64,000 bases of DNA from Paracoccus saliphilus (GCA_003255745.1 QKYL01000010.1:117105-181104), one strand, 5' to 3'; counted from the first letter of the stretch, positions 42,590 to 52,785 are shown. Numbers and translations are program-made. The notes: generated from the letters alone by a model not told the origin.

Positions 42590-43447
42590 TTGGCCTCCAA
42601 TACGCAGAACGACGAAGACCTGGATGACAGCTCGGCCCCGCTGATCGAGCATCTGGCCGAACTTCGCACCCGCATTATCTGGTCGCTGGTCGCCTTCATC
42701 ACGGCGATGGTTCTGTGCTACACCGTCTGGAACCCGATCTATAACGTGCTGACGCAGCCCATCTGCCATGCGCTGGAGGAACGGGGTCAGGAATGCGGGC
42801 TTATCCTGCTGAAACTTCAGGAAGGTTTTTTCGTCGCGGTTCGCATCTCGCTGCTGGGCGGGTTTGTGCTGGCCTTTCCGATCATCGCCTACCAGATGTG
42901 GCGCTTTGTGGCGCCGGGGCTTTATCGCAATGAGAAGGCGGCATTCCTGCCGTTCCTGATCGCATCGCCAATCATGTTCTTCATTGGCGCGGCCTTTGCG
43001 TTCTACGTCATCCTGCCGATGGCTTACGAGTTCTTCCTAGGCTTCCAGCAGGGACCGCTGCAACTGCCCGACGATGCCACCGTGCCGGTTCCGACCACAC
43101 CGCTGGCGGCCATTGTTTTCCAAGGCTCTGTGGACGAATACCTGTCGCTGACGACCAAGTTCATCCTGGCCTTCGGTCTTAGCTTCCAGTTGCCGGTGCT
43201 GCTGACACTGATGGGTCGGGCGGGGCTGGTTTCGGCGGCGGGGCTTGCGGCGGTTCGGCGCTATGCCGTGCTGGCGATCCTAGTCTTGGCGGCGATTGCC
43301 ACGCCGCCGGACGTGATCTCTCAGATCGTGCTGTTCACGGTGGTCTATGGCCTTTACGAGGTATCGATCCAGCTGGTGAAGCGCATTGAGAAAAAGCGCG
43401 AGGCGGCACTCCGTGCCCAGGGGCTGTGGGTCGAGGACGACGAGTGA
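42590..43447 (+). CDS. tatC: Twin-arginine translocase subunit TatC (TTG start)
   Basis: A 285-residue protein with six membrane segments. Signature motifs are [20 protein letters not shown] at the N-terminus and [20 protein letters not shown], then [17 protein letters not shown]. It is the signal-peptide receptor of the Tat pathway. The start is TTG at 42590, one base after the tatB stop, because no ATG or GTG precedes the conserved HLAELR region in frame. Confidence 0.92.
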   Translation: MASNTQNDEDLDDSSAPLIEHLAELRTRIIWSLVAFITAMVLCYTVWNPIYNVLTQPICHALEERGQECGLILLKLQEGFFVAVRISLLGGFVLAFPIIAYQMWRFVAPGLYRNEKAAFLPFLIASPIMFFIGAAFAFYVILPMAYEFFLGFQQGPLQLPDDATVPVPTTPLAAIVFQGSVDEYLSLTTKFILAFGLSFQLPVLLTLMGRAGLVSAAGLAAVRRYAVLAILVLAAIATPPDVISQIVLFTVVYGLYEVSIQLVKRIEKKREAALRAQGLWVEDDE

Positions 43448-44286
43448 GCCCGAGGGCCCTTGACCGCATCGCCGCCGCGCTGGAGCGTCTGGCCCCGCCG
43501 CCGGTTCCCACGCCCGATTTCGGCCATGCCAGTGCCTATGTGTGGCATCCCGATCCCGACCGGCTGGAGCCGGTGCCTGCGGTGGACCGGGTCGATCTGG
43601 TGCAGCTGATCGGCATTGATCGTGCCAAGCAGACCCTGCTGGCCAACACCCTGCAATTCGCGCGGGGGCATGGTGCCAACAATGCCCTTTTGTGGGGCGC
43701 ACGGGGCATGGGCAAATCATCCTTGGTCAAGGCGGTGCATGCCGAGGCCGTGGCGCATGGCCTGCCGCTGGTCCTGGTCGAGATCGCGCGCGACGACCTG
43801 TCCTCGGTCAGCCGCCTGCTGGCAATCCTGGGCGCCGCGGCGGGTCACCGGTTCCTGCTGTTCGCCGACGACCTGTCCTTCAGCCACGACGATGCGCAGT
43901 ACAAGTCGCTTAAGGCCGTCCTGGACGGCGGCATCAGCGGCCGGCCCGGCAATGTGATCCTTTATGCCACCTCGAACCGGCGTCACCTGATGCCGCGCGA
44001 CATGATCGAGAACGAACGGGCGACGGCAATTCATCCCGGCGAGGCGGTCGAGGAAAAGGTTTCGCTTTCTGACCGCTTTGGCCTGTGGCTGGGGTTCCAC
44101 CCGTGCGACCAGGACCAGTTCCTGGCGATGATCGACGGCTATTGCGCGGCCTTTGGACTGTTGGTCGATCCGGCCGTCCTTCGGGCCGAGGCCATCGAAT
44201 GGCAGGCCACGCGGGGCGGCCGGTCCGGCCGGGTCGCCTGGCAGTTTTTCACGGACCTGGCGGGGCGCCATGGTATCGCCGTCTGA
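43444..44286 (+). CDS. DUF815-family AAA-type ATPase
   Basis: A 280-residue ATPase. The Walker A is [20 protein letters not shown] and Walker B is [15 protein letters not shown]; the family-specific [20 protein letters not shown] and [16 protein letters not shown] follow. GTG 43444 overlaps the tatC stop by 4 bases and is preferred; an upstream in-frame GTG at 43426 would lie inside tatC. DUF815 proteins are common, often near tat or yacG genes in alphaproteobacteria, and have no settled role. Confidence 0.82.
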   Translation: MSPRALDRIAAALERLAPPPVPTPDFGHASAYVWHPDPDRLEPVPAVDRVDLVQLIGIDRAKQTLLANTLQFARGHGANNALLWGARGMGKSSLVKAVHAEAVAHGLPLVLVEIARDDLSSVSRLLAILGAAAGHRFLLFADDLSFSHDDAQYKSLKAVLDGGISGRPGNVILYATSNRRHLMPRDMIENERATAIHPGEAVEEKVSLSDRFGLWLGFHPCDQDQFLAMIDGYCAAFGLLVDPAVLRAEAIEWQATRGGRSGRVAWQFFTDLAGRHGIAV

Positions 44287-44334
44287 GGGCAGGGCACGGC
44301 TGCCCCAGGCCCGCATCCGGCAGCGCGGCGCGTC

Positions 44335-45645
44335 ATGAACGAACGTGGCGGCCCCCATGTCCTGACCGGGACCCGCATCCGCGAACGCAGGCTGGCCTTG
44401 TCGCGCCGCCAGGCCGACGTGGCGCGTTCGGTGGGCATTTCGCCCGCCTATCTGAACCTGATCGAACACAACCGCCGGCCCGTCGGGCAGGACCTGATCA
44501 CGCGCCTGGCCGAAGAGCTGGATGTCCCCCCGGACGAGCTGTCCGAGGGCCGCGAAGAGGTCCGCATCGCCGCCCTTCGCGAGGCTGCCGTCCATCCTGT
44601 CGGCAGCAATGCCGCGGCTGAACTGGAACAGGTGTCCGAATTTCTGGCCCGCTTTCCGGGCTGGGCTGCGCTGCTGATCGCCCATGCCCGGCGCGGCGGC
44701 GGGTTGGAACGCCAGCTGGTCGATCTGTCGGATCGCATGACGCAGGATCCTTATCTGCTGACGACCCTGCACGAGGTCCTGTCGGCCGTAACCTCGGTCC
44801 GCTCGACCGCCGCCATCCTGGTTGAGGAAGGCGAGATTTCGGCCGACTGGCGGCAGCGATTTCACGCAAACCTGCACCAGGACAGCCGGCGCCTGTCGCT
44901 GACGGCGCAGGCCCTGGTGACCTATCTGGACAGCTTCGAGGCCGAGGGCACCGCCGCCACCCCCCAGGAAGAGGTCGAGGCATGGCTGACCAGCGATGAG
45001 GGTCGCGCAGGCGACGTCGGCGCGCTGGCCTCGGATGTGGCGCGTGCCATGGCGACCGACCTCCAGCGTGGGCTGACCGATGACCGGAGCGCACTGCCGG
45101 ACGATGTGCTGGGCGATGCGCTGCTGCATCCGCAGGCAGGCGACCCGGTTCAGCTTGCCGCGCGTCTGGGGCGGCCGCTGGACCTGGTGCTGCGGCGTCT
45201 GGCGGACCTGCGCCCTGCAGGGTTCGAGGGCGCGGGCCTGCTGATCTGCGACGGATCGGGTGTTCTGACGCTGCGCCGTGCGGCGGCGGGCTTTCCGCTG
45301 CCGCGCCCGGGGGACAGCTGTGCGCTGTGGCCGCTATATCACGCGCTGGCCGTGCCGCAGGTGGCGCTGGAGCGGATGGTCGTCACGCCCGAAGGGCGGC
45401 TGTTCCGGACGCTCAGCTTTGCCACCCGCAGCCAGCCTGATGGGCTTGCGGGTCCCCTGCTGACGCGCGCCGTGATGCTGCTGCTGCCGGCCGAGGGACC
45501 CGTCCCCCCGGACGCGCTGCCCATCGGTCCCGCCTGCCGCATCTGTCCGCGTGCGGCCTGTCCCGCGCGACGCGAACCTTCAATCCTGGTGTCGCAGGCG
45601 GCGGAAGGCCCGCGTGGCCAGAACCCACGACCAACGGCCCTTTGA
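44335..45645 (+). CDS. XRE-family short-chain fatty acyl transcriptional regulator (ScfR/RamB/PccR type)
   Basis: A 436-residue regulator. The helix-turn-helix covers about residues 12-65 (IRERRLALSRRQADVARSVG, ISPAYLNLIEHNRRPVG). The middle is helical, and the C-terminal part is a DUF2083-type domain ending in a Cys cluster (ACRICPRAACPARREPSIL). Family members (RamB, MccR, PccR) control acetate, propionate or acyl-CoA pathways, and are thought to sense acyl-CoAs. It is followed by a receiver protein and a symporter-kinase, so a role in organic-acid uptake control is inferred. Confidence 0.82.
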   Translation: MNERGGPHVLTGTRIRERRLALSRRQADVARSVGISPAYLNLIEHNRRPVGQDLITRLAEELDVPPDELSEGREEVRIAALREAAVHPVGSNAAAELEQVSEFLARFPGWAALLIAHARRGGGLERQLVDLSDRMTQDPYLLTTLHEVLSAVTSVRSTAAILVEEGEISADWRQRFHANLHQDSRRLSLTAQALVTYLDSFEAEGTAATPQEEVEAWLTSDEGRAGDVGALASDVARAMATDLQRGLTDDRSALPDDVLGDALLHPQAGDPVQLAARLGRPLDLVLRRLADLRPAGFEGAGLLICDGSGVLTLRRAAAGFPLPRPGDSCALWPLYHALAVPQVALERMVVTPEGRLFRTLSFATRSQPDGLAGPLLTRAVMLLLPAEGPVPPDALPIGPACRICPRAACPARREPSILVSQAAEGPRGQNPRPTAL

Positions 45646-45704
45646 CACGGACCCGTGATCTGTCCCATTATCGGCCGGCCTGACGGGGAGAGGGGCGCAG
45701 CCTG

Positions 45705-46064
45705 ATGCAACTGGACATCCTGATGATCGAGGATGAACCCAACATCGCCGAGGCGGTGCGCTTTATCCTGTCGCGCGAAGGATGGCAGGTCGATCTGCAT
45801 CCCGACGGCGCAGGCGGCATCGAGGCGATCCAGAAGCGGCGTCCCCGGCTGGTGATCCTGGACCTGATGCTGCCCAACCGCTCGGGGGCCGAGATCCTTT
45901 GCGACCTGCGGGCGGCGAACGATGCGGACCTTGCGGCGACGCCTGTCCTGATGCTGACGGCGCGCGGCGAGGCAGCCCAGGCCGGGGCGCAGGCCGACGC
46001 CGTCCTGACCAAGCCCTTCGACAACGAGGATCTGCGCGCGATGGTGCGCCGGATGCTGGCATGA
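45705..46064 (+). CDS. Stand-alone response regulator receiver protein
   Basis: A 119-residue CheY-like domain without an output domain. The acidic pocket is MIEDEP (Glu9/Asp10), the phospho-acceptor is Asp53 in VILDLMLPNRSG, Thr is in LMLTARGE and Lys105 is in VLTKPFDNEDL. It lies between the XRE regulator and the symporter-kinase gene and is the obvious partner for that kinase. How it gives an output is not visible in the sequence. Confidence 0.88.
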   Translation: MQLDILMIEDEPNIAEAVRFILSREGWQVDLHPDGAGGIEAIQKRRPRLVILDLMLPNRSGAEILCDLRAANDADLAATPVLMLTARGEAAQAGAQADAVLTKPFDNEDLRAMVRRMLA

Positions 46065-46083
46065 CCGGCCGCGGAGCCGCCTG

Positions 46084-46395
46084 ATGCCCGACCGGCCGCT
46101 GTTCCTGGAGCGGGCCTCGTTCCACCGCCGCCGGTTGGGCGACGCGGCCCGCGTTCTGCCGGTCCTGGCCATGCTGCTGATCCTCGTCCCGGTGTGGTGG
46201 GTGCCCTCCAGCGTCAGCTTTGCGGCCGGGGCGGTTTGGATCTTTACCCTCTGGGGGCTTCTGGTGATCGCGGTCTGGGCGCTGCACCGGGCGCTGTTGC
46301 GGGCCGAGGCCGCCACCATGCGGGCCAGCGAAGCGGTTCCCGAGGCCGATGACGCAGCCTCGGCCCCTGTCGGCGGCGGTCCCGATGCCCTTTGA
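46084..46395 (+). CDS. Small two-helix membrane protein between receiver and symporter-kinase
   Basis: A 103-residue protein with two membrane segments (VLPVLAMLLILVPVWWVPSS; AGAVWIFTLWGLLVIAVWAL). The second is followed by a charged tail. Size and position next to a sodium:solute symporter resemble the small DUF485/DUF4212-type companions of acetate or other SSS permeases, but I see no clear signature. Its 3' end overlaps the symporter-kinase start by 11 bp. Confidence 0.65.
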   Translation: MPDRPLFLERASFHRRRLGDAARVLPVLAMLLILVPVWWVPSSVSFAAGAVWIFTLWGLLVIAVWALHRALLRAEAATMRASEAVPEADDAASAPVGGGPDAL

Positions 46396-49051
46396 ATCGC
46401 TGGTCGCCACCTGCCTGGCCTATGTGGTCCTGATGTTCGGCGTGGCCTATGCGGCGGACCGCGCCGCGGCGCGCGGGCATGTGCGCTGGCTGGACCATCC
46501 GTTGGTCTACACGCTGTCCCTGTCGGTCTATTGCTCGGCCTGGACCTTTTACGGGGCGGTCGGCTATGCCTCGCGCTCGGGGCTGGAATTCCTGACGATC
46601 TACCTTGGCCCGACCATCGTCTTTACCGGCGCCTGGTGGGGGCTGCGGCGGCTGGTGCGCGTGGCGCGGATGCACCATGTCACCTCGGTCGCCGACCTGA
46701 TCTCGGCGCGGTTCGGCAAGTCGAACCAGCTGGCGGGGCTGGTGACGCTGATCGCGGTCATCGCCTCGACCCCCTATATCGCGCTGCAGCTGCAATCGGT
46801 GCGCCTGTCCTTTGAAGCCTTCGCCACCGATGCCCCCAACGGCGCGGCGACGGACGGCAACGCTTTCGGGGGCACCGGCCTCTGGGTCGCGGCGGGACTG
46901 GCACTGTTCACGATCCTGTTCGGCACGCGCAACCTGGCGGCGGATGAACGCCACCACGGCGTCGTCACCGCCATCGCGTTGGAGGCCATCGTCAAGCTGT
47001 TGGCCTTTATCGCGCTTGGCGTCTTCGTGGTGTGGGGCCTTGCGGATGGTCCCCTGGACATGCTGGACCGCATCGCCCGTGCCAGCGCCGACCCGCAAGT
47101 CGCGCAGGGTTGGATGCTGCAGCCCGACCGCTGGACCGCACTGATCCTGGTCTCGGCCGCGGCCATCCTGACGCTGCCGCGCATGTTCCAGGTGATGGTG
47201 GTCGAAGCCGCCGACGAGGAGCGCCTGCATGTCGCGGGCTGGGCCTTCCCGGCCTATCTGTTCGCGATGTCGCTATTCGTGCTGCCCATCGCGGTCATGG
47301 GGCGCGAGATGCTGCCCGCCAGCGCCAATCCCGACCTGTACGTCCTGACGCTGCCGGCGGCGGCGGGACAGGACCTGCTGGCGCTCTTGGTCTTTCTGGG
47401 GGGGTTTTCGGCTGCGACATCGATGGTTGTCGTCTGCGCGATCGCGGTGGCCACCATGGTGTCGAACCATTGGCTGGTTCCCGTCTGGCTGGCGCTGCGC
47501 CGCATCCCGGCGGGGGACGAAACCGACGACCTGCGCGGCTTTGTCCTGAACGCGCGGCGACTGGCGATCCTGGCGGTCATGGCGGCGGGCTGGGTCTATC
47601 ACGAAGCCTCGGGGGGAACGGCGGCCTTGGCGGCGATGGGCCTTGTCGCTTTCACGGGCATGGCGCAGGTGCTGCCCGCGATGGTCGGGGGCCTTCTGTG
47701 GCGCGGCGCGAACCGCAAGGGCGCTTATGCGGGGATCGGCACGGGCTTCGTTCTTTGGATGGCGCTGCTGTTTTTGCCCTCGGTCGGGATCGGCGGCGCG
47801 CTTCCGGTGCCCGCGGGGACGGACCCCTGGACCGCGGCGGTGATGCTGGCGCTGGTCCTGAACACGCTGGCCTTTATCGGGGTTTCGATCTTTGGCTTTC
47901 CCGACCCGGTCGAGCGGCTGCAGGGCCTGTCCTTTGTGTCGGCGGTCGAACCCATCCGCCATAGCCGGATGATGCGCGGCAATGACCGGGCCGAGCCGCT
48001 GCTGGCCATGGCGCGCCGGGTTTGGGGCGCGGACGCGGCGCTGCGCTATTTCCAGGCCGAGGCGCGGGCGCAGGGCAAATCGGGCTATCTGCCCGACCTG
48101 ACCCCGCGCTTTCTGACCCGGCTGGAGCGGCGGCTGGCGGGATCGATCGGGTCGGCCACGGCCCATGCCATGATCGACCGCGTGGCGGGGGGCGTGGCGC
48201 TGACCGTATCCGACCTGCTGCAGGTGGCGGACGAGGCACAGCGCGCCAAGGAGGAGACCCAGCGCCTGGAGGCCGCACGCGCCGAACTGGTCCGCACCGC
48301 AGGCCAGCTGCGCGAGGCCAATGACAAGCTGACCGCGCTTTCGGTGCAGAAGGACGCCTTTCTGGGCCAGATCAGCCACGAGCTGCGCACCCCCATGACC
48401 TCGGTCCGCGCCTTTTCCGAAATCCTCAAGGACCCCTCGCTGACCGAGGCCGAACGCACCCGTTTCGCGGGCATCATCCATGACGAAGCGGGGCGCCTGA
48501 CCCGCCTGCTGGACGACCTGCTGGACCTGTCGGTGCTGGAAAGCCGTCGGGCGCAGTTGACAATCGGGGTTGCCAATCTGCACGACCTGATCAGCCGCGC
48601 GCTGTCGGCCGCCTCGGCCACCCGGCCCGAACGGGGGTTCCTGATCGACCGGGACCTGCCGTCGGAACATCTGGCGGTGATCACCGATGTGGACCGGCTG
48701 CTGCAGGTGCTGATCAATGTCATCAGCAATGCCCGCAAGTATTGCGACGCGGTTCACCCGGTGCTGATCATCCGCGTGCGCCGCCCCGAGGGCGGGGGGG
48801 CGGTCATCGACATCGTCGACAACGGCAGCGGCATCGACAGCGGCCGCCAATCCCTGATCTTCGAGAAGTTCGCCCGGCTGAACGATCCCGCGCGGGCCGG
48901 AGGGGCCGGCCTGGGCCTGGCCATCTGCCGCGAGATCATGCTGAACCTGGGGGGCGAGATCAGCTATCTGCCGGGGCAGGGGGGCGCGGCGTTCCGCATT
49001 GTCCTGCCGGCGCGTCCGCCCGCCGCGGCCGAGGAGGCCCGGCAGGCTTAA
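46385..49051 (+). CDS. Sodium:solute symporter fused to a histidine kinase (CrbS-like)
   Basis: An 888-residue protein. Residues about 1-500 form an SSS-family transporter domain with about 12-13 membrane segments (TFYGAVGYASRSGLEFLTIY, HHVTSVADLISARFGKSNQL). A helical linker (about 600-650) leads to the kinase: His665 in SHELRTPMTSVRAFSEIL, N-box INVISNARKYC, G1 DNGSGIDSG, and AGLGLAICREIM. Proteins of this build (CrbS, CbrA) link sensing of a carbon source such as acetate to gene control. ATG 46385 starts the first membrane segment; the cytoplasmic PAS domain of CbrA is not evident. Confidence 0.88.
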   Translation: MPFESLVATCLAYVVLMFGVAYAADRAAARGHVRWLDHPLVYTLSLSVYCSAWTFYGAVGYASRSGLEFLTIYLGPTIVFTGAWWGLRRLVRVARMHHVTSVADLISARFGKSNQLAGLVTLIAVIASTPYIALQLQSVRLSFEAFATDAPNGAATDGNAFGGTGLWVAAGLALFTILFGTRNLAADERHHGVVTAIALEAIVKLLAFIALGVFVVWGLADGPLDMLDRIARASADPQVAQGWMLQPDRWTALILVSAAAILTLPRMFQVMVVEAADEERLHVAGWAFPAYLFAMSLFVLPIAVMGREMLPASANPDLYVLTLPAAAGQDLLALLVFLGGFSAATSMVVVCAIAVATMVSNHWLVPVWLALRRIPAGDETDDLRGFVLNARRLAILAVMAAGWVYHEASGGTAALAAMGLVAFTGMAQVLPAMVGGLLWRGANRKGAYAGIGTGFVLWMALLFLPSVGIGGALPVPAGTDPWTAAVMLALVLNTLAFIGVSIFGFPDPVERLQGLSFVSAVEPIRHSRMMRGNDRAEPLLAMARRVWGADAALRYFQAEARAQGKSGYLPDLTPRFLTRLERRLAGSIGSATAHAMIDRVAGGVALTVSDLLQVADEAQRAKEETQRLEAARAELVRTAGQLREANDKLTALSVQKDAFLGQISHELRTPMTSVRAFSEILKDPSLTEAERTRFAGIIHDEAGRLTRLLDDLLDLSVLESRRAQLTIGVANLHDLISRALSAASATRPERGFLIDRDLPSEHLAVITDVDRLLQVLINVISNARKYCDAVHPVLIIRVRRPEGGGAVIDIVDNGSGIDSGRQSLIFEKFARLNDPARAGGAGLGLAICREIMLNLGGEISYLPGQGGAAFRIVLPARPPAAAEEARQA

Positions 49052-49110
49052 CCCTTTCTCAACCACCCGCGGTCCAGAGTGTTCAAGGAGCAGCCTGATT
49101 CGGACGCAAG

Positions 49111-50256
49111 ATGACGCAAGCAGACCCAAGTGACGGCGCCGCGCGGCCGCTTCCCGACAAGGCTGTGCTGCGCCGCATGCTGAAGGCGCGGGCGCAGGCC
49201 AAGCTGGGGCAAGGGGGCGCGCCGCAACTGCCCCAGCCCCCGGCACCCACACCCGCACGTGCAGCGGGCACGGCCGTGGGGCGGGCGGGGGATCGGCTTT
49301 ACGGTCTGGCCGTGCAGCCCATCGCGGTGCATCCGGGTGCCCTGACCCTGGCCGAACTGCCGGAACTGTTGCCCGACCTGCCGCTGGTGGCGGTGCTGCA
49401 GGGGCCGGGCGATCACCTGGGGGCCATTGCGCTTTGTCCCCAGGCTGTTGCCGCGCTGATCGAGATCCAGGCCCTTGGACGGGTCACCAGCCGCCCCGTT
49501 GAACGGCGCCGTCCCACCCGCAGCGATGCGATGCTTTGCACCGATTTCATCAACGCACTGTTGACCGAACTGCCGATCGAGATGGAAGGGGTCGAAGGCT
49601 TTGACGCCATCGGCGGCTATCGGTTCCTGACCCATCTGGACGATGCCCGCCCCCTGGCCCTGATGCTGGAGGACCGGCCCTTTCGCAGCCTCAGCTTCCG
49701 GCTGCGCATGGGCACCCCCGACAGCCGCGAGGGGCGCGTGCTGTTGGCCCTGCCGCAATCCGCCCTGCCGCGAACCCGGCCAGAGCCGGCCCTGCCGGTT
49801 CCGGTGCCGGTGGCACAGGCGCCGGGGGCACCCGCGCCGGAAAAGCCCCGTCCCACGCTGCAGGCCGCTATGGGCGATGCGCCGGTCGAGGTGCGGGCCG
49901 TTCTCTGCCGCCGACAGGTCTCGCTGGCCGAACTGCGCGCCTTGACGCAAGGGCGGCTGTTGCACCTGCCGCGCAGTTGCCTGGCCCAGGCCACGATCGA
50001 GACCGCCGCCGGGCAGGTTCTGGCGCAGGGCAAGTTCGGTGAAGCCGAAGGACGCCACGCGATTCGCCTGCGCGACCCCGCCGTGCCACTGGCCGCCGAC
50101 GCCGGCCCGTCGCGACCAGCCGTTCCCGAGGTTGCCCTGGGGGCGGCGCACCTGCCGGGTGATCTGTCGCAACCCGATCCTTTCCGCCCGCAGAATGCCT
50201 CCGGCGGCGCCGGTGTCGCGGGTCCGTTGGTGGCCCCCGGTCGCCGCCGGGACTGA
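49111..50256 (+). CDS. FliM/FliN-family (SpoA domain) flagellar motor-switch-like protein
   Basis: A 381-residue protein. Residues about 250-325 form a SpoA domain (PVEVRAVLCRRQVSLAELRA, LLHLPRSCLAQATIETAAGQ, GKFGEAEGRHAIRLRD). The middle part (DFINALLTELPIEMEGVEGF, YRFLTHLDDARPLALML) is like the CheC-type core of FliM in outline. N-terminal and C-terminal regions are Pro/Ala-rich and disordered. FliM/FliN form the C-ring that sets rotation direction. This gene lies more than 34 kb from the flagellar locus in the window, next to housekeeping genes. Whether it is the main FliM or a second switch protein cannot be decided here. Confidence 0.7.
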   Translation: MTQADPSDGAARPLPDKAVLRRMLKARAQAKLGQGGAPQLPQPPAPTPARAAGTAVGRAGDRLYGLAVQPIAVHPGALTLAELPELLPDLPLVAVLQGPGDHLGAIALCPQAVAALIEIQALGRVTSRPVERRRPTRSDAMLCTDFINALLTELPIEMEGVEGFDAIGGYRFLTHLDDARPLALMLEDRPFRSLSFRLRMGTPDSREGRVLLALPQSALPRTRPEPALPVPVPVAQAPGAPAPEKPRPTLQAAMGDAPVEVRAVLCRRQVSLAELRALTQGRLLHLPRSCLAQATIETAAGQVLAQGKFGEAEGRHAIRLRDPAVPLAADAGPSRPAVPEVALGAAHLPGDLSQPDPFRPQNASGGAGVAGPLVAPGRRRD

Positions 50257-50343
50257 AATGGCGCTTTTTCCTTGAAATCCGCGCGCTCTGGTCGCATCTA
50301 ACAGCGGTCCCGAATCTTGCGGGATGATTACGATGGAGTGACC

Positions 50344-50562
50344 ATGGCCAAGGAAGAAATGCTCGAATTCCCCGGCGTCGTGAAGGAACTCCTGCCCAAT
50401 GCGACATTCCGGGTCGAGCTAGAAAACGGCCATGAGATCATCGCACATATGGCAGGAAAGATGCGCAAGAACCGCATCCGCGTTCTGGCCGGCGACAAGG
50501 TGCAGGTGGAAATGAACACCTATGACCTGACCAAGGGGCGGATCAATTACCGCTTCAAGTAA
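50344..50562 (+). CDS. infA: Translation initiation factor IF-1
   Basis: A 72-residue protein of exactly the family length: [20 protein letters not shown], then [20 protein letters not shown] and [11 protein letters not shown] form the S1-like OB fold that binds the ribosomal A site. The ATG at 50344 has GGAGTG upstream. It is followed by maf. Confidence 0.97.
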   Translation: MAKEEMLEFPGVVKELLPNATFRVELENGHEIIAHMAGKMRKNRIRVLAGDKVQVEMNTYDLTKGRINYRFK

Positions 50563-50602
50563 GATGTCGGACGCGACAGCCACTGCCGTCGGAGGCCGCG
50601 TC

Positions 50603-51205
50603 ATGACCAAGACCACCCCGCCACGGCTGATCCTGGGATCAGCCAGCCCCCGCAGGCTGGAATTGCTGGGCCAGATCGGCATAAGGCCCGACGCCCTGCG
50701 CCCCGCAGACATCGACGAGACGCCGCGGCGGGGGGAACCCCCCCGAGATTATGTGCGGCGGATGGCCGCTGAAAAGGCCGCCGCGCTGACCCTCCATGCA
50801 GATGAGGCCGCGTTGACGGCTGACACGACCGTGGCCGTGGGTCGGCGCATCCTGGGCAAGCCTGCGGATCGGGACGAGGCCGCGGCCTTCATGCGCCTGA
50901 TGTCGGGGCGGCGTCATGTTGTGCTGACGGCGATGGCCCTGCGCCACGGATCGCGCACCGCCCTGCGCCTGGTCGAGACCAAGGTCCGCATGCGCACGAT
51001 CGACGAGCCGTCGCTGCAACGTTATCTGAACGCTGGTGACTGGCAGGGCAAGGCCGGCGCCTATGCAATCCAGGGCGCCGCCGCTGCCTTCATCCCTTGG
51101 ATCGAAGGTTCCTTTTCGGCCGTGGTTGGCCTTCCGTTGTCCGAAACCGCAGCCATGCTGGCCGCCATTGGCATTCACCCCGTTCCCGCAGGAGTATCCC
51201 CATGA
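50603..51205 (+). CDS. maf: Maf family nucleotide pyrophosphatase
   Basis: A 200-residue protein. The family motifs are [51 protein letters not shown], and [14 protein letters not shown]. Maf hydrolyses non-canonical dTTP/UTP-like nucleotides. ATG 50603 has a GGAGG 7 bases upstream and starts just before the conserved motif; an earlier ATG at 50564 lacks a ribosome site. The stop overlaps the next ATG (ATGA). Confidence 0.9.
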   Translation: MTKTTPPRLILGSASPRRLELLGQIGIRPDALRPADIDETPRRGEPPRDYVRRMAAEKAAALTLHADEAALTADTTVAVGRRILGKPADRDEAAAFMRLMSGRRHVVLTAMALRHGSRTALRLVETKVRMRTIDEPSLQRYLNAGDWQGKAGAYAIQGAAAAFIPWIEGSFSAVVGLPLSETAAMLAAIGIHPVPAGVSP

Positions 51206-52257
51206 AGGGTCGCCAGGTCGTTCTGGGCCATCTGTTCGGCCAGGAGGCCGCCGCCCTGATGGAGGATGGGCAGCTGATCGACCTGCTGGTCGGCACATCG
51301 GCCGTAACCCCCCTGGCGCCCGGCGCGATTTGCCGCGCATCCGCCGACCGGCTGATGAAGGGGCAGGGCGGCATCTTCCTGCGGCTGCCCGCCGGGCAGA
51401 CCGGCTATCTGCGCGACCGCAAGGGGGTTTCCGAGGGCAAGCCGCTGCTGGTCCAGATCGCGGGCGTCGCTGAAGAGGGCAAGGCCCTGCCAGTGGTCAC
51501 GCGGCTTTTGTTCCGCGGCCGCCATGGCCTGGTCACCCCCGGTGCCCCGGGGGTGAACGTGTCCCGCCGAATCCGTGACGAAGATCGGTGCGCGGATCTG
51601 GAAACCTTGGGCCGCGACCTGCTGGGCGACCGCCCGCATGGCCTGATCCTGCGCAGCGCGGCCGAAACCGCCGACGATGACGAGGTCGCCGAGGAACTGA
51701 CCGAACTGCTGGACCTGACCGACCGTATCCTTGCTGAGGCGTCGGGCGAGCCGGAACTGCTTCTGGATGCCCCGACGCCGTGGGAGCAGGCGTGGATGGA
51801 CTGGGCCGATCCGGCCCCCGACGCGGTCGAGGAGGGCGAGGACAGCTTCGAGCGTTGTGGCGTCTTGGACGCCGTTGATGCGCTTTTGTCGCCGCACGTT
51901 CCCTTGCCGGGCGCGGGCGATGCCACGATCGAATCGACGCGCGCGCTGGTCGCGGTTGATGTGAACACCGGCAACGACACCTCTCCGGCTGCTGGCTTGA
52001 AAGCCAACATCGCGTTGGCACGCGAATTGCCGCGACAGCTGGCATTGCGGGGGCTGGGCGGCCAGATTGTCGTTGATTTCGCGCCAATGCCCAAGCGCGA
52101 CCGTGCTACGCTGGATCAGGTGCTGCAGGCCGCCTTCCGCCAGGCAGGTACGGAGACGACCTTGGTTGGCTGGACAACGATGGGCCTTTTTGAGCTGAAC
52201 CGCAAACGGGACCGGGTGCCGCTGGCACGGCTGGCCGCCGCAGGAGGAGAGGGCTGA
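51202..52257 (+). CDS. rng: Ribonuclease E/G family protein, short form
   Basis: A 351-residue protein, shorter than RNase G (about 489). Visible marks are [20 protein letters not shown] (S1-like part), [12 protein letters not shown] with the first catalytic Asp, and [20 protein letters not shown] with the second. The C-terminal zinc-link and scaffold regions are missing. It presumably trims rRNA or mRNA. It is coupled to maf by a 4-base overlap, and yacG follows with a 1-base overlap (TGATG), an order also seen in related genomes. Confidence 0.8.
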   Translation: MKGRQVVLGHLFGQEAAALMEDGQLIDLLVGTSAVTPLAPGAICRASADRLMKGQGGIFLRLPAGQTGYLRDRKGVSEGKPLLVQIAGVAEEGKALPVVTRLLFRGRHGLVTPGAPGVNVSRRIRDEDRCADLETLGRDLLGDRPHGLILRSAAETADDDEVAEELTELLDLTDRILAEASGEPELLLDAPTPWEQAWMDWADPAPDAVEEGEDSFERCGVLDAVDALLSPHVPLPGAGDATIESTRALVAVDVNTGNDTSPAAGLKANIALARELPRQLALRGLGGQIVVDFAPMPKRDRATLDQVLQAAFRQAGTETTLVGWTTMGLFELNRKRDRVPLARLAAAGGEG

Positions 52258-52418
52258 TGGCCTGCCCGATCTGCGGCAAGGACAGCGTGCCCAGCTATCG
52301 CCCCTTCTGCTCGAAACGCTGCGCGGATGTCGATCTGGCCAAGTGGTTGCGGGGCGCTTATGTGATCCCCGGTGCGCCTTTGGAAGAGGTTCCCTCGGAC
52401 GAAAACCCGCGCGATTGA
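52257..52418 (+). CDS. yacG: Zinc-binding DNA gyrase inhibitor YacG
   Basis: A 53-residue protein: CPICGK with a second pair in PFCSKRCADVDLAKWL gives the four-Cys zinc site, and YVIPGAPLEE follows. E. coli YacG binds GyrB and inhibits gyrase. Start and stop were read directly from the sequence: the ATG at 52257 overlaps the ribonuclease stop by one base. Confidence 0.9.
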   Translation: MACPICGKDSVPSYRPFCSKRCADVDLAKWLRGAYVIPGAPLEEVPSDENPRD

Positions 52419-52508
52419 CCGGGACATAAAATCTTTAGATTGGCTCTGGACAGCGCCCGAACTGCCCCTTAAACACCCCTCACCAGCGCCGGGAACGGCG
52501 CATCCGGG

Positions 52509-52584
52509 GCCCGGATAGCTCAGTTGGTAGAGCAGCGGATTGAAAATCCGCGTGTCGGCGGTTCAAATCCGTCTCCGGGCACCA
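52509..52584 (+). tRNA. tRNA-Phe (GAA)
   Basis: The 76-base cloverleaf starts with the acceptor strand GCCCGGA (52509-52515) and closes with TCCGGGC (52574-52580), then A and CCA, all encoded. The D-loop reads AGCTCAGTTGGTAGAGCA and the T-arm GGTTCAAATCC. The anticodon loop TTGAAAA carries GAA, so it decodes Phe. Its 3' end faces the integrase gene of the prophage. Confidence 0.97.
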
Positions 52585-52785
52585 TCTTCCCCCCCCGCCA
52601 TTCTCCAATTTTGACAGACGACCACGTCTCACGCGGTTTGAGACATCAAGGCGTCGCGCCCGGCGGCCAGTAGTGATGTTCTGGGAGTGCTGTAATGCGC
52701 GCGATCCACATCGCGCTGGCGGGGAAAGTGGTAGGCCCGGCAGGACTACCACAATATACCTAAGTGGTTGATTGACATAGACTGC

